Of a DNA stretch of 64,000 nt, positions 9,014 to 19,187 are shown piece by piece (the stretch's first letter is position 1; each line of letters starts with the position of its first letter). The notes below the pieces were generated by a model. It was not told the origin of the DNA and ran no database searches. It worked only from the letters and a program-made list of their open reading frames with translations. Both the position numbers and the translations under genes were made by a program. The stretch comes from Pannonibacter carbonis (GTDB lineage Bacteria; Pseudomonadota; Alphaproteobacteria; Rhizobiales; Stappiaceae), in contig NZ_PUDR01000003.1 in assembly GCF_003012935.1 (NCBI RefSeq), positions 124,001 through 188,000 of the forward strand, in the 5' to 3' direction.

Positions 9014-9982
9014 TCAGCCGTTCACCTTTTCCGCAAGCGGGTCGAACAGGCGGTTGGTGGCGCGGAAGATGTAGTCGGGCTTCTCGACGCTGACCGCAGT
9101 GGCCCCATGGGCGATCAGCATCTGGGCGCAATCGGGGGCGAGATCGCGCGGGCAGAGCAGGCTGAGCACGCCGCTTTCGGCGGCAAGGCCATAGATCAGC
9201 TCGGCGCCCATCGGCAGGATGTCTTTCACCGCGCCGCGGGTGTCGGGGACATGGGCGCGGACCAGCCGGCTGCCCCGTGCGGTTTCCTCGGCCGCGACAC
9301 GGTCGAGGATGGTGCGGGCGGCGGACAGCGCCTCGCCGCTCCAGTCGGCCTCCAGCGAGGCAACGAGATGCGCCTGGCTTTTCAGGATCACGCCATCGGC
9401 GAGGATCTTCAGCGCATTGGCTTCGAGTGTCGAACCGGTGGTCGTGATGTCGACGATCAGCTCGGCAGAGCCGGCCGCCGGCGCGCCCTCGGTTGCCCCG
9501 GCGCTTTCGACGATCCAGTAATCGGCAATGCCGTGACGGGCGAAGAAGGCGCGGGTGAGGGTGACGTATTTCGTGGCAACGCGCATGCGCCGGCCATGGC
9601 GGTTGCGGAAGTCGGAGGCGACATCGCCAAGATCGGCCATGGTCTCCACGTCGATCCAGGCCTTCGGCACGGCGACGACCACATCGGCGGGGCCGAAGCC
9701 GAGCGGGGTGACGACATGGACGAGCTTGTCCGGCGTCGCGATGCTCTCATGCACCAAGTCCAGACCGGTGATGCCGAAATGGATGCTGCCGGCGGCCAGC
9801 TCCCGGGCGATTTCGGAGGCGGACAGGAAGGCGATCTCGACGTTGTCGAGCCCCTTGATGGCGCCGCGATAATTGCGGTCACCGCCGGGCTGGACGATCT
9901 TTAGGCCGGCACCGGCGAAGAACTCGGAGGTGTTTTCCTGCAGGCGGCCCTTGGAGGGAATGCCGATGATGAGCCGGGTCAT
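9014..9982 (-). CDS. hisG: ATP phosphoribosyltransferase catalytic subunit HisG
   Basis: First enzyme of histidine biosynthesis, condensing ATP with PRPP. The N-terminus [14 protein letters not shown], the [11 protein letters not shown] segment and the PRPP-binding stretch [18 protein letters not shown] (around residues 163-180) identify HisG. Its start overlaps the end of hisZ by four bases, so it is translationally coupled to its regulatory partner. At 322 residues it is about 100 longer than the classical short-form HisG that needs HisZ, yet its C-terminal third does not look like the usual ACT-like regulatory domain of the long form. Confidence 0.93.
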   Translation of the reverse strand: MTRLIIGIPSKGRLQENTSEFFAGAGLKIVQPGGDRNYRGAIKGLDNVEIAFLSASEIARELAAGSIHFGITGLDLVHESIATPDKLVHVVTPLGFGPADVVVAVPKAWIDVETMADLGDVASDFRNRHGRRMRVATKYVTLTRAFFARHGIADYWIVESAGATEGAPAAGSAELIVDITTTGSTLEANALKILADGVILKSQAHLVASLEADWSGEALSAARTILDRVAAEETARGSRLVRAHVPDTRGAVKDILPMGAELIYGLAAESGVLSLLCPRDLAPDCAQMLIAHGATAVSVEKPDYIFRATNRLFDPLAEKVNG

Positions 9983-11130
9983 GCGCGGGCCTCCAGCACA
10001 GCGGTGAGACGGTCAAGCCAGAGCGAGAAACCGACGGCGGGAACCTCGTCATTTGCGCCGAGGAGACGCAGCAGCCGGTCGTAGCGGCCGCCGCCCAGAA
10101 GGGTGCCCGCGTTCGCAGCGCCGGGGGCGCTGACCTCGAACACGAAACCCGTGTAATAGTCGAGCCGGCGGCCGAAATCGGCGGCGAAGCGGATCTGGAC
10201 AAGGTCGAGCCCATGGCTTGCCATGGCTGCCGTGCGGGCGCGGAAGGCCGCGAGCGGGGCGGCGAGATCAAGGCCGTGGCGGGCTGCGAAGGCTTCGAGC
10301 GCGTCCGCGCTCTCGTCCGGACGGCCCGTGATCGCAAGGTACTCGCTGAGGATGCTGGCAGCCGCCTTGTGGGTGCCTGCGCCGCTGGCAAGCGCGGCCT
10401 GTTCCAGGAAGCGTTCGGCGATCTCGCTGGCGGTGCGGCCGCCCACGGCGGAAATGCCGGCAATGGACAGGAGATCGGCGACGACCTCCTGCGCGGCATC
10501 GGGATTGGCACCCTCCAGCGCGGCGAGGAAGCCCAGGCGGGCGTCGCGGCGCTGGTCGGACGGGGCACCTGCGCCGCTCATCCGGGTGATGGCGGCGGTC
10601 AGGCGTTCGCCTTCGCCGAAGAGATCGCGCAGGCGGCGCTGCCAGACGACCGGCAGATCGAGCCCGGCCAGAACGGCGGAAAACAGGGTCTCGTCGCCGA
10701 TCCGCACCACGGGATGCTCAAGGCCGAGATCGGTCAGCACGGAAAGGGCGAGCGCCAGCATGGCGGCATCGGCGTCTTCCCGGTCGGCGCGGCCGAGGCT
10801 TTCGGCGCCCGCCTGCGGGATCTCGCCCAGCTCGCCCGGCCGCTGGCGGAACACGGGGCCGGCATAGCAGTAATCATCGCGCCGGTAGGCCGGCTCGCTT
10901 TCGAGGTGCTGGCGGCAGACCGGGATGGTGAAATCCGGCCGCAGGCACAGCTCGCGCCCGTCGGCGCCGCTGGTCAGGAACAGGCGGCGGCGGATGTCCT
11001 CGCCGGTCAGGTCCAGGAACACGTCCGCAGGCTGCAGGATCGGCGGATCGATGCGGGTGTGCCCGGCAGCTTCCAGCCGGGCAAGGGCCTTGCTTGCGAG
11101 CGCGGCGGGCGAAAGATCAGGTCTCGACAT
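9979..11130 (-). CDS. hisZ: ATP phosphoribosyltransferase regulatory subunit HisZ
   Basis: Histidyl-tRNA-synthetase paralogue that activates HisG and carries the histidine feedback site. It shows class II synthetase motifs ([40 protein letters not shown]) but at 383 residues it lacks the anticodon-binding domain, the pattern of HisZ. It is 16 bases downstream of hisS and overlaps hisG by four bases, so hisS-hisZ-hisG forms one operon on the minus strand. Confidence 0.93.
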   Translation of the reverse strand: MSRPDLSPAALASKALARLEAAGHTRIDPPILQPADVFLDLTGEDIRRRLFLTSGADGRELCLRPDFTIPVCRQHLESEPAYRRDDYCYAGPVFRQRPGELGEIPQAGAESLGRADREDADAAMLALALSVLTDLGLEHPVVRIGDETLFSAVLAGLDLPVVWQRRLRDLFGEGERLTAAITRMSGAGAPSDQRRDARLGFLAALEGANPDAAQEVVADLLSIAGISAVGGRTASEIAERFLEQAALASGAGTHKAAASILSEYLAITGRPDESADALEAFAARHGLDLAAPLAAFRARTAAMASHGLDLVQIRFAADFGRRLDYYTGFVFEVSAPGAANAGTLLGGGRYDRLLRLLGANDEVPAVGFSLWLDRLTAVLEARA

Positions 11131-11146
11131 GTCCGGGTCGTCCCCT

Positions 11147-12667
11147 TCAGGCGTTGGCCAGCTTGCCGCGCGAGCGGTCCTCGGCCTGCGCGGCCAGCAT
11201 CTTGCGCACGGTCTCGACCAGGTCGGTCTCGCGCACGGTCTCCTGCGCCGGGCGGCTTTCGCGCCATGTTACATTGTCGGTTATTTCACCTGAAAGACGC
11301 TTGCCCTCGATGAGGTCCTTGATCTGGATCTCGCCGTTGGCGCGCTCGTCTGAGCCCTGGATGATGGCCAGCGGGCAGCCGCGCTTGTCGGCATATTTCA
11401 GCTGGTTGCCGAACTTCTTCCAGTTGCCCTGGTACATCTCGGCGCGGATACCGGCCGCGCGCAGCTGCTGCGTCATGGCCTGATACTTCGCGAGGGCACC
11501 CACATCGCCGTCCATGACGGTGACCAGCACCGGTTCCAGCACCTCGGCCACATCGAGCTTGCCGAGGTTCTTCAGCGCGCTCATCAGGCGCGAGACGCCG
11601 ATGGAGAAGCCGGTTGCCGGAACGTCGCGGCCGGTGAAGCGCTTGACGAGACCGTCATAACGGCCACCGCCACCAACGGAGCCGAACTGGACGACCTCGC
11701 CCTTCTCGTTGGTGACCGGGAAGGTCAGCTCGGCCTCGTAGACCGGACCGGTGTAATATTCGAGACCGCGGACAACGGCTGGCGATATGAAAACGCGGTC
11801 AGTATAGCCAGCTGCGATAATCAAACTCGCGATTGTGTCGAGTTCATCAAAGCCTTGATTTGCAGTCTCATTATCACCGCAGATTGCCTTGATGCAATCG
11901 AGGGTCTCTTTTGCACTGTCTCGCGTGGCTTTTAGTAGCTCGACAACACGCGCGATACGCGGGGCGTCAAGTCCGGCACCTGCAGTGAAATCACCGCTGT
12001 CGTCCTTCCTGCCCGCTCCGAGAAGCAGCTCGACACCTTCGATTCCGAATTTGTCATACTTGTCCATGGCGCGCAGGACGGTCAGACGGCGTTCGGCGTT
12101 TTCATTACCGCCTAGGCCAATGATCTCCATCACACCGTCAAGCAGTTTGCGATTATTCACGCGAATAACGTACTTGCCCTTGAGGCCAAGCGCGTCGAGC
12201 GTGTCGGCGAACATCATGCACATCTCGGCATCTGCGGCAGCGCCGGGCGCGCCGACGCTGTCGGCATCGAACTGCATGAACTGGCGGAAACGGCCGGGAC
12301 CGGGCTTCTCGTTGCGGAATACCCAGCCGGCGCGGTAGCTGCGGAAGGGCAGCTGGATCTCGTTGATGTGCTCGGCGACGTGGCGCGCCAGCGGCGCGGT
12401 CAGGTCATAGCGCAGGCTCATCCACTGTTCGTCGTCGTCCTGCACCGAGAACACGCCGGCATTCGGGCGGTCGGTGTCGGGCAGAAACTTGCCGAGGCAG
12501 TCGGTGTATTCGAAGGCCGGCGTCTCGATCGGCTCGAAGCCGTAGAGCTCGTAGACGCCCTTGATCTTCGCGAGCATATGCTCGCTGGCACGGATCTCCT
12601 CAGCCGACCGGTCGACAAAGCCGCGCGGAAGCCGCGCCTTGAGTTTCTGGGACTTCGGATTGGACAT
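11147..12667 (-). CDS. hisS: Histidyl-tRNA synthetase
   Basis: Charges tRNA-His; class II aminoacyl-tRNA synthetase of 506 residues. Motif 1/2 regions ([43 protein letters not shown]) and the HisRS-specific [15 protein letters not shown] and [14 protein letters not shown] blocks are present, followed by an anticodon-binding domain. Start chosen at the ATG at 12667 (MSNPKSQKL); an in-frame ATG 30 bases upstream is less plausible. A block from about 11770 to 12180, covering the insertion domain, is visibly poorer in G+C than the rest of the gene. Confidence 0.95.
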   Translation of the reverse strand: MSNPKSQKLKARLPRGFVDRSAEEIRASEHMLAKIKGVYELYGFEPIETPAFEYTDCLGKFLPDTDRPNAGVFSVQDDDEQWMSLRYDLTAPLARHVAEHINEIQLPFRSYRAGWVFRNEKPGPGRFRQFMQFDADSVGAPGAAADAEMCMMFADTLDALGLKGKYVIRVNNRKLLDGVMEIIGLGGNENAERRLTVLRAMDKYDKFGIEGVELLLGAGRKDDSGDFTAGAGLDAPRIARVVELLKATRDSAKETLDCIKAICGDNETANQGFDELDTIASLIIAAGYTDRVFISPAVVRGLEYYTGPVYEAELTFPVTNEKGEVVQFGSVGGGGRYDGLVKRFTGRDVPATGFSIGVSRLMSALKNLGKLDVAEVLEPVLVTVMDGDVGALAKYQAMTQQLRAAGIRAEMYQGNWKKFGNQLKYADKRGCPLAIIQGSDERANGEIQIKDLIEGKRLSGEITDNVTWRESRPAQETVRETDLVETVRKMLAAQAEDRSRGKLANA

Positions 12668-12810
12668 GGGGATCACGGTACTTTGAGGAAAGATCAATGC
12701 CTCCGCTGTCCCCGACCGGCGACAACAGGCAGGTGTTTCCTAGACGAAACAAGGGGGGCGGGCAAGGCCGGGTGCTGTCGCGTCAGCCTGTGGGAGGCCG
12801 CCGCTGGTGC

Positions 12811-13611
12811 TCAGCCGTTGTCACGCTCGAGCGTGTCGAACACCGTCTCGATGGCTTTCAGCTGGTTGCTGTGGAAGGCACGGCCGGCGGCGAACCAGTC
12901 ATCAAGGATGGAGCCGGCTGGTGGTGCAGCCGGGGTTTCCGGCTCAGGCGCGGGCGCAGCGGCAGATCGTTGCGCCGGCCGCTGGACGGCCTGAGGCGAC
13001 GAGGGAGCGCTGGCGGAGGGGGCTGCGGGAGACGCCTTGTCGCCAAGGCCGAGGAAGCTGGTCCAGAAGGACTGCACCGCATCGGCATAGCCTGCCATCA
13101 TCGCGGCGGGGGTCGGCACGGGCTTGGGCCGGCCACGGGCATAGCCGGCCATGAAGGCATCGAACAGGTCGCGGGCCTGTCCATGCAGATAGGGGCGGGC
13201 AACCTGTCCCATGGCAAGGGTCGCTGCGACCGGCATCAGGGCCGTGATCGCGTCCTGCTGCACGCCGGTGAGGCGGGCGATCTGATCGGCGATCGCCTGC
13301 TGCACCGGAGCTGGACCAAAGAACCAGTTGGTCGGCGCTGGCGCTGTGCCAAAGGAGAACGGATCGGCTTGCGTTGGGCTTTGCACCGACATTGGCATCG
13401 GCATCTGCCCAGCCTGTCCCTTCAGCAGGCCGAGGAAGCCCTGAAGGCCATCCGGCGCTGCGGTGGTGTGGCGCAGGCCGGTGAAGGCGGCCGGCAGCAG
13501 GGCACCCATGGCGCGGGTGACATCCGCGTCGGCAAGACCAAACTGCTGCCGCATGGTTGCGACAACACCTGCCGGGTCAAAGGAGGAAAACAGTCCGCTC
13601 GGGTCGCTCAT
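12811..13611 (-). CDS. DUF937-like protein
   Basis: 266-residue protein of unknown function. The N-terminal segment (QQFGLADADVTRAMGALLPA, then GLQGFLGLLKG) and the middle (IARLTGVQQDAITALMPVAA) look like the helical repeats of DUF937/YidB-type proteins. A flexible Ala/Pro-rich linker (residues about 190-235) precedes a C-terminal helix ending in FDTLERDNG. No signal peptide or membrane helix. It lies between gshA and hisS on the same strand, with over 140 bases to hisS, so it is probably its own unit. Confidence 0.6.
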   Translation of the reverse strand: MSDPSGLFSSFDPAGVVATMRQQFGLADADVTRAMGALLPAAFTGLRHTTAAPDGLQGFLGLLKGQAGQMPMPMSVQSPTQADPFSFGTAPAPTNWFFGPAPVQQAIADQIARLTGVQQDAITALMPVAATLAMGQVARPYLHGQARDLFDAFMAGYARGRPKPVPTPAAMMAGYADAVQSFWTSFLGLGDKASPAAPSASAPSSPQAVQRPAQRSAAAPAPEPETPAAPPAGSILDDWFAAGRAFHSNQLKAIETVFDTLERDNG

Positions 13612-13684
13612 GCTGCCTCACACCGGAATCGCATTGTTCCACATGATCAGCCTTCGCGCCCGTGCGGTCAAATGTCCTCTCTGA

Positions 13685-15058
13685 TCAATACGCATAGTCC
13701 TGATAAGCGCGGCGGACATCGCCGCCCCAAGCTCCATGATAGCGCTCCAGCATCTGGTCGGCCGGGGACTGGCCAAGGGCGAGGGCTTCTTCCAGCGAGG
13801 CAAGATGCACCCGCTCGTCCTGGCCGCCATCATTGAGGCGGGCCCGGCGCTTGAGGCCTTCGCGCGACAGGGCCAGCATCTCGCGGGCGAGATCCAGCAC
13901 GGTCCCGCTACGGAACGGGGTCTGCAGCCCGTGGATCGGCACGTCGTTGCGCAGGGCAAGGCGCTCGGCCTCGGTCCAGCCTTTCACCATCTGCCAAGCG
14001 TCTTCCAGGATGCCCTCGTCATAGAGCAGGCCGACCCACAGGGCGGGCAGGGCGCAGATCCGGCGCCAGGGGCCGCCGTCGGCACCGCGCATCTCCAGAT
14101 ACTTTTTCAGCCGCACATCCGGGAACAGCGTCGACAGGTGGTTGTTCCAGTCGCCGATGGTCGGCAGGCCGTCGGGCAGCTTGTCCTTCAGCGCACCGTT
14201 CATGAACTGGCGGAAGGTGGTGGTGGTTGCCTCGAAGTACGTGTCGCCGCGCTTGACGAAATACATCGGCACGTCGATGGCCCAGTTCACATAGGCCTCG
14301 AAGCCGAAGTCCTCGTGGAAGGCAAAGGGGATCGGGCCGGAGCGCTGGTTGTCCGTGTCCTTCCAGATCTCGGCGCGGAAGGACTTGAAGCCGTTCGGCT
14401 TGCCTTCGGTGAAGGGCGAGTTGGCGAAGATGGCGGTGGCGACCGGCTGCAGCGCCAGACTGACGCGCATCTTCTTGACCATGTCCGCCTCATCGGCGAA
14501 GTCGAGGTTCACCTGGATCGTCGAGGTCCGGTACATCATGTCGAGGCCGAGCGAGCCCACTTTCGGCATGTAGCCCGACATGATGGCATAGCGCGACTTC
14601 GGCATGACCGGGACATCCGACCGGCTCCAGGTCGGGGTGAAGCCGAGGCCAAGGAAGCCGATGCCCAGGGGCTCGGCAATCTCGTTGACCTGCGCCAGAT
14701 GCGCGTTGGTCTCGCGGCAGGTCTGGTGCAGGTTGTCGAGCGGCGCGCCGGACAGCTCGAACTGCCCGCCCGGTTCGATGGAAATGGCGCCGCCCGCGAC
14801 CGGGTCGGCAAGGCCGATGATGTGCCCCTTGTCGGAGATGCGCTCCCAGCCGAGGAGGCCTTCCATGCCTTTCAGCAGGGCCTCGATGCCGCGCGGGCCA
14901 GCATAGGGAACCGGCGACAGGTCGGCCTTGTAGAAGGCGAATTTCTCATGCTCGGTGCCCAGGCGGAACTGGTCCTTGGGCTTGGAGCCCGAGGCAAGAT
15001 GGTCAGCCAGTTCCCTGACACTGGTGATCGGCGTCGAATCGATGGTGTCGCGAGCCAT
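13685..15058 (-). CDS. gshA: Glutamate-cysteine ligase
   Basis: First step of glutathione synthesis: ATP-dependent joining of glutamate and cysteine. The 457-residue protein belongs to the plant/alphaproteobacterial type: FRLGTEHEKFAFYK near the N-terminus, ISIEPGGQFELSGAPL, the MYRTSTIQVNLDF block and EMRGADGG late in the protein are characteristic. Start placed at the ATG at 15058 (MARDTIDS); the frame continues 20 codons upstream without better support. It is downstream of rsmE on the same strand, separated by 147 bases. Confidence 0.93.
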   Translation of the reverse strand: MARDTIDSTPITSVRELADHLASGSKPKDQFRLGTEHEKFAFYKADLSPVPYAGPRGIEALLKGMEGLLGWERISDKGHIIGLADPVAGGAISIEPGGQFELSGAPLDNLHQTCRETNAHLAQVNEIAEPLGIGFLGLGFTPTWSRSDVPVMPKSRYAIMSGYMPKVGSLGLDMMYRTSTIQVNLDFADEADMVKKMRVSLALQPVATAIFANSPFTEGKPNGFKSFRAEIWKDTDNQRSGPIPFAFHEDFGFEAYVNWAIDVPMYFVKRGDTYFEATTTTFRQFMNGALKDKLPDGLPTIGDWNNHLSTLFPDVRLKKYLEMRGADGGPWRRICALPALWVGLLYDEGILEDAWQMVKGWTEAERLALRNDVPIHGLQTPFRSGTVLDLAREMLALSREGLKRRARLNDGGQDERVHLASLEEALALGQSPADQMLERYHGAWGGDVRRAYQDYAY

Positions 15059-15205
15059 GGGGGCGTCTCCGGCAGCGGGTTGGGGCGGCACAATAGCGGT
15101 GCCCCGGCCCTTGAACAAACACGTAGTTTCACAAATGCGCGATAAGTTTCGCGGACGGCATGTTGCGGGCGCGTGCCCGGTTGGCCGCGTCCTGCGGCCG
15201 ATGGG

Positions 15206-15964
15206 TCATTTCCAGTCGCCAAGCACCGCCTGCACCACGGCAAAGGCGGCAACGGCAGCCGTATCGGCGCGCAAGACGCGCGGTCCGAGCGGGATGGGCG
15301 TGACGAAGGACTGGCGGCGCAGCAAGGCGCGCTCGTCCTCCGAGAAACCGCCTTCCGGCCCGATCAGCAGCGCCAGCGGACGGGCGCCATCTGCCTTCAA
15401 CGCCTCAAGCGGGCCGAGCGGATTCTGGCTTGCCTCGCCCTCGTCGCAGAAGATCAGCTGGCGGGACGCATTGTCCTTGTCCCAGCTGCCGATGACGTCG
15501 GCAAGCGGCCGCGGCTCGCGCACCTCGGCCAGCTGCAGGATGCCGCATTGTTCGGCAGCCTCGATGACGTTGGCGCTCATTCGCTCGGTGTTCACCCGCG
15601 TCGCCTGGGTGTGGCGCGTGAGGACCGGCGACAGACGCGAGGCCCCCATCTCCACGGCCTTCTGGACCATGTAGTCGAGGCGGGCGTGTTTCAGCGGGGC
15701 AAAGAGATAGTCGAAGTCGCTCGCCGCCGGTTGTGGCCGGGTCTGTTCGGCGGGAACGAGTGCACAGGTCTTGCGCGTCGGCGTCTCGATCTTCGCCCGC
15801 CATTCCCCGTCGCGTCCGTTGAAAAGCAACACCTCATCGCCCGCGCCGAGCCGCAGCACGTTGAGAAGGTAATTGCTCTGGTCCTTGCTGGCCTCGACAG
15901 CGCTGTCGCCTGCAAGGGGCGCGTCCACGAAGAGACGCTGCATGCGGAATTCATAACGGGGCAT
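15206..15964 (-). CDS. rsmE: 16S rRNA (uracil-1498-N3)-methyltransferase RsmE
   Basis: SPOUT-type RNA methyltransferase acting on U1498 of 16S rRNA. The 252-residue length fits. The N-terminal [10 protein letters not shown] with [20 protein letters not shown] forms the PUA-like part, and the C-terminal [15 protein letters not shown] and [19 protein letters not shown] blocks form the SAM-binding trefoil knot. It often neighbours gshA in alphaproteobacteria, as here. Confidence 0.93.
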   Translation of the reverse strand: MPRYEFRMQRLFVDAPLAGDSAVEASKDQSNYLLNVLRLGAGDEVLLFNGRDGEWRAKIETPTRKTCALVPAEQTRPQPAASDFDYLFAPLKHARLDYMVQKAVEMGASRLSPVLTRHTQATRVNTERMSANVIEAAEQCGILQLAEVREPRPLADVIGSWDKDNASRQLIFCDEGEASQNPLGPLEALKADGARPLALLIGPEGGFSEDERALLRRQSFVTPIPLGPRVLRADTAAVAAFAVVQAVLGDWK

Positions 15965-16021
15965 GGCAGGTCGCAGGGGTCGTTGGAAGGGAGGCGAGGC
16001 GGGGCGTGCCAGGGAAGGAAG

Positions 16022-16049
16022 CCGCCGCCCGTTCGGGAACGGGCGGCGG
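16022..16049 (-). terminator. GC-rich hairpin after the RND pump gene
   Basis: Perfect inverted repeat, arms CCGCCGCCCGTTC and GAACGGGCGGCGG separated by two bases, six bases past the pump stop codon. No strong U-tract follows on the minus strand, so termination efficiency is uncertain. Confidence 0.6.
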
Positions 16050-16054
16050 ATGGA

Positions 16055-19000
16055 TCAGGCCTTCGCCGGGTCCGTTGCAGTCGCTGTTGCATGGGGAGCA
16101 GGGGCATGGGCAGTTGGTGCATGACCGGCGGGCGCGGCAGCATCCTCGTCCGGGTCATGCGCGCGGTCACCATGGCCGATATACATGTAGAACATCGGCA
16201 CGACGAACAGGGTGAACAGCGTGCCAACCGACATGCCTGCGCAGATGACGAGGCCGATGGAGTAACGGGCGGCAGCGCCCGCGCCATCGGCAATCACCAG
16301 CGGTACAACGCCCAGCACCATGGCGCCGGTGGTCATCAGGATCGGACGCAGGCGCTCGCGCGCTGCCTCGACGATGGCCTCCAGCTTGGTCATGCCATGC
16401 AGCTCGCGCTGCGCATTGGCAAACTCCACCATGAGAATGCCGTGCTTGGTGATCAGCCCCACCAGCGTGATCATGCCGACCTGGGTGTAGATGTTCAGCG
16501 TACCGGCCCCCAGGAACAGGGGAACGATGGCGCCAAAGATCGACAGCGGGACGGACATCATGATCACGAAGGGATCGCGGAAGCTTTCGAACTGCGCTGC
16601 CAGGACGAGGTAGATCACGACCACCGCAAGGCCGAAGGCGACCAGGATGGTGTTGCCTTCCTTGACCTCGAGGCGCGACTGGCCGGCATAGTCCTCGAAG
16701 AAGCCTTCCGGCATTTCCTCGCCCGCGATCCGCTGCAGGGTGGCGAGGCCGTCGCCCGTCGTGACCGAGGGCATCGGCAGGGCCGAAAGCGTGGCGGAAT
16801 AGAGCTGGTTGAACTGCTCGACAGAGACAGCGGTGGCATCAGTTTCGATGGTCACCACCGATGACAGGGGCACCATAGCGCCGCCCTGGGCCCGGACATA
16901 GAGCTCTCCGAGGAGTTCCGGGTTCATGCGGAAGTCCTTGTCGACCTGCGGAATGATGTCATAGGCACGCCCGTCGCGGTCGAACTTCGACACCGAGCCA
17001 TTGCCGACGAGAATATTCAGCGTCTGGCCGATGGCGGAGATCGGAACACCCAGCGCAGCCGCCCGGTTGCGGTCGATCAGGATCGTCGCGCGCGGCTTCT
17101 CGAAGGACATCGAGTTCTGCACGACGATGAACTGGCCGGAGGCCATGGCCTTCTGGCGGATGCGCTCGGCGACCTCATAGACCTGTTCGGCCGAGCCGGT
17201 CGACTGCAGCACGAACTGGATCGGCAGGCCACCACCGGAGCCCGGCAGTGACGGCGGCGAGAAGACGAAGGCCTCGACGCCGGCTGACTTGCGCAGACCG
17301 GCCTGGACCTGCTGCTGCACGTCCTTCTGGCTGATCTCGCGGTCGCCCCAGGGCTTCAGCACCCAGATGGCAAAGGCCGAGTTGGTAGCGCCCGTACCAA
17401 CGATCTGGAACCGCGCCTCGACGCCCGGGACGTCGTCAGTGAGCGAATAGAACTGGTCGGTATAGAGCTGGGTGTAGTCCGAGGTTGCATATTGCGGGGC
17501 GTTGACCACCGCAAACAGGGCGCCCTGGTCTTCTTCAGGTGCCAGTTCCGACGAGGTCTTGGTGAACATGTAGCCCGTGGTGCCCATCAGGCCCAGGACG
17601 AGAACCAACATGGCCGGCTTGAAGCGCAGGGAGGAAAGCAGCCGGCGGCCGTACCAGTTGGCAAGACCGGTAAAGACCTTGTCGACGAACTTCTGGAACC
17701 TCGACTGATCGGAGGACAGCAGCCTGGCCGACATCATCGGCGACAGGGTCACCGCGACAAAGCCGGAGATGAACACTGCACCGGCAAGCGTAAAGGCGAA
17801 TTCCCGGAACAGTGCTCCGGTCAGGCCCGAGGCAAAGCCGATCGGGGCATAGACCGCACCGAGCGTGATGGTCATGGCGACCACAGGCCCGAAGATTTCC
17901 TTCATGCCGACGATCGCCGCCTGCAGCGGTTTCAGTCCCTCTTCCAGATGGCGGTGGATGTTCTCCACCACCACGATGGCATCATCCACGACCAGGCCGA
18001 TTGCCAGCACCATGGCCAGCAGGGTCAAGGTGTTGAGCGAATAGTCGAGCCCCCAGAGGAAAAAGCACACGCCCACCAGCGACAGCGGAATGGTCACGAT
18101 CGGGATCAGCACCGCCCGGAACGAGCCGAGGAACAGCAGGATCACGAGGATCACGATCACCACGGCTTCGCCAATGGTCTTGAACACCTCTTCGATGGAG
18201 GCACTGATGAATTCGGTCGAATCGTAGACGACATTGAGCGTCATGCCCTGCGGCAGGTTTTCCTGCAGTTTCGGCAAGGCCTCGCGCACGCCCTGGGCGG
18301 TGTCGAGCGGGTTGGCAGAAGGCGTCGGCATGATGCCGAGGAAAATGCCGCCCTGGCCATTGAAGGACACGCGGGTGTCGGTGCTCTTCGAGCCCAGTTC
18401 AGTGCGCGCCACGTCCCGCAGTCGCACGACATCGATGCCGTCCGAGCGCACCGGCAGATCGGCAAAGGCTTCCGGCGACTGCAAGGTCGTCCGGGTTTCG
18501 ATCTGGTAGGCGAAGAATTCGTTCTCGGTCTTGCCCGGCGCCGACAGGAAGTTGGCCTGCTGGATCGCGGCCAGAACCTCGGCTGCCGTCACATTGCGCG
18601 AGGCGAGCCGGATCGGGTCGATCCAGATGCGCATGGCAAAGGTCTGCTCGCCAAGGATCTGGGCATCGGCGACGCCGTTGACGATGGTCAGCTGCGGCTG
18701 GATCACGCGGGAGGTGAACTCGGTGATCTCCTGCGGCGACATGACGTCAGACAGGACCGACAGGTACATGATGGCGAAGGACTGGCCGGTGCCCTTCTGG
18801 ATCACCGGGTCCTCGGCCTCCGTGGGCAACTGCCCGCGCACCTGCTGCACCTTGGAGATGACCTCGGTGAGGGCCTTGTCCGGATCCGTGTTCAGCTGCA
18901 TATGCACCGACACCGTCGAAAGACCGAGCGTGCTCTCGGAGGAGACGTAGTCGACGCCCTCGGACGAGGCTACGGCCTTTGCAATCGGCGTGGTGATGAA

Positions 19001-19183
19001 GCCCTGGACGAGATCCGAGCTGGCCCCGACGAAGATCGTGTTCACCGTGATGACGGTTTCCTCGATCTTCGGGTACTGGCGGATGGACATGTTGATGATG
19101 CCCTGCGCCCCCATCAGGAGGATCAGCAGGCTCACCACCGTCGACAGCACGGGCCGGCGGATGAAGATTTCAGAGAAATTCAT
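16055..19183 (-). CDS. RND-family multidrug efflux permease
   Basis: Inner-membrane proton-driven efflux pump of 1042 residues (HAE1 type). It opens with FSEIFIRRPVLSTVVSLLIL, contains the TM4 proton-relay Asp pair in LAIGLVVDDAIVVVENIHRH (around residue 405), and has two large periplasmic loops in the duplicated RND plan. The C-terminal 35 residues are unusual in being rich in Ala, His and Pro. It is four bases downstream of its membrane-fusion partner, and both are divergent from a TetR regulator. The substrate cannot be told from sequence; no outer-membrane channel gene is adjacent. Confidence 0.95.
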   Translation of the reverse strand: MNFSEIFIRRPVLSTVVSLLILLMGAQGIINMSIRQYPKIEETVITVNTIFVGASSDLVQGFITTPIAKAVASSEGVDYVSSESTLGLSTVSVHMQLNTDPDKALTEVISKVQQVRGQLPTEAEDPVIQKGTGQSFAIMYLSVLSDVMSPQEITEFTSRVIQPQLTIVNGVADAQILGEQTFAMRIWIDPIRLASRNVTAAEVLAAIQQANFLSAPGKTENEFFAYQIETRTTLQSPEAFADLPVRSDGIDVVRLRDVARTELGSKSTDTRVSFNGQGGIFLGIMPTPSANPLDTAQGVREALPKLQENLPQGMTLNVVYDSTEFISASIEEVFKTIGEAVVIVILVILLFLGSFRAVLIPIVTIPLSLVGVCFFLWGLDYSLNTLTLLAMVLAIGLVVDDAIVVVENIHRHLEEGLKPLQAAIVGMKEIFGPVVAMTITLGAVYAPIGFASGLTGALFREFAFTLAGAVFISGFVAVTLSPMMSARLLSSDQSRFQKFVDKVFTGLANWYGRRLLSSLRFKPAMLVLVLGLMGTTGYMFTKTSSELAPEEDQGALFAVVNAPQYATSDYTQLYTDQFYSLTDDVPGVEARFQIVGTGATNSAFAIWVLKPWGDREISQKDVQQQVQAGLRKSAGVEAFVFSPPSLPGSGGGLPIQFVLQSTGSAEQVYEVAERIRQKAMASGQFIVVQNSMSFEKPRATILIDRNRAAALGVPISAIGQTLNILVGNGSVSKFDRDGRAYDIIPQVDKDFRMNPELLGELYVRAQGGAMVPLSSVVTIETDATAVSVEQFNQLYSATLSALPMPSVTTGDGLATLQRIAGEEMPEGFFEDYAGQSRLEVKEGNTILVAFGLAVVVIYLVLAAQFESFRDPFVIMMSVPLSIFGAIVPLFLGAGTLNIYTQVGMITLVGLITKHGILMVEFANAQRELHGMTKLEAIVEAARERLRPILMTTGAMVLGVVPLVIADGAGAAARYSIGLVICAGMSVGTLFTLFVVPMFYMYIGHGDRAHDPDEDAAAPAGHAPTAHAPAPHATATATDPAKA

Positions 19184-19187
19184 GGTC

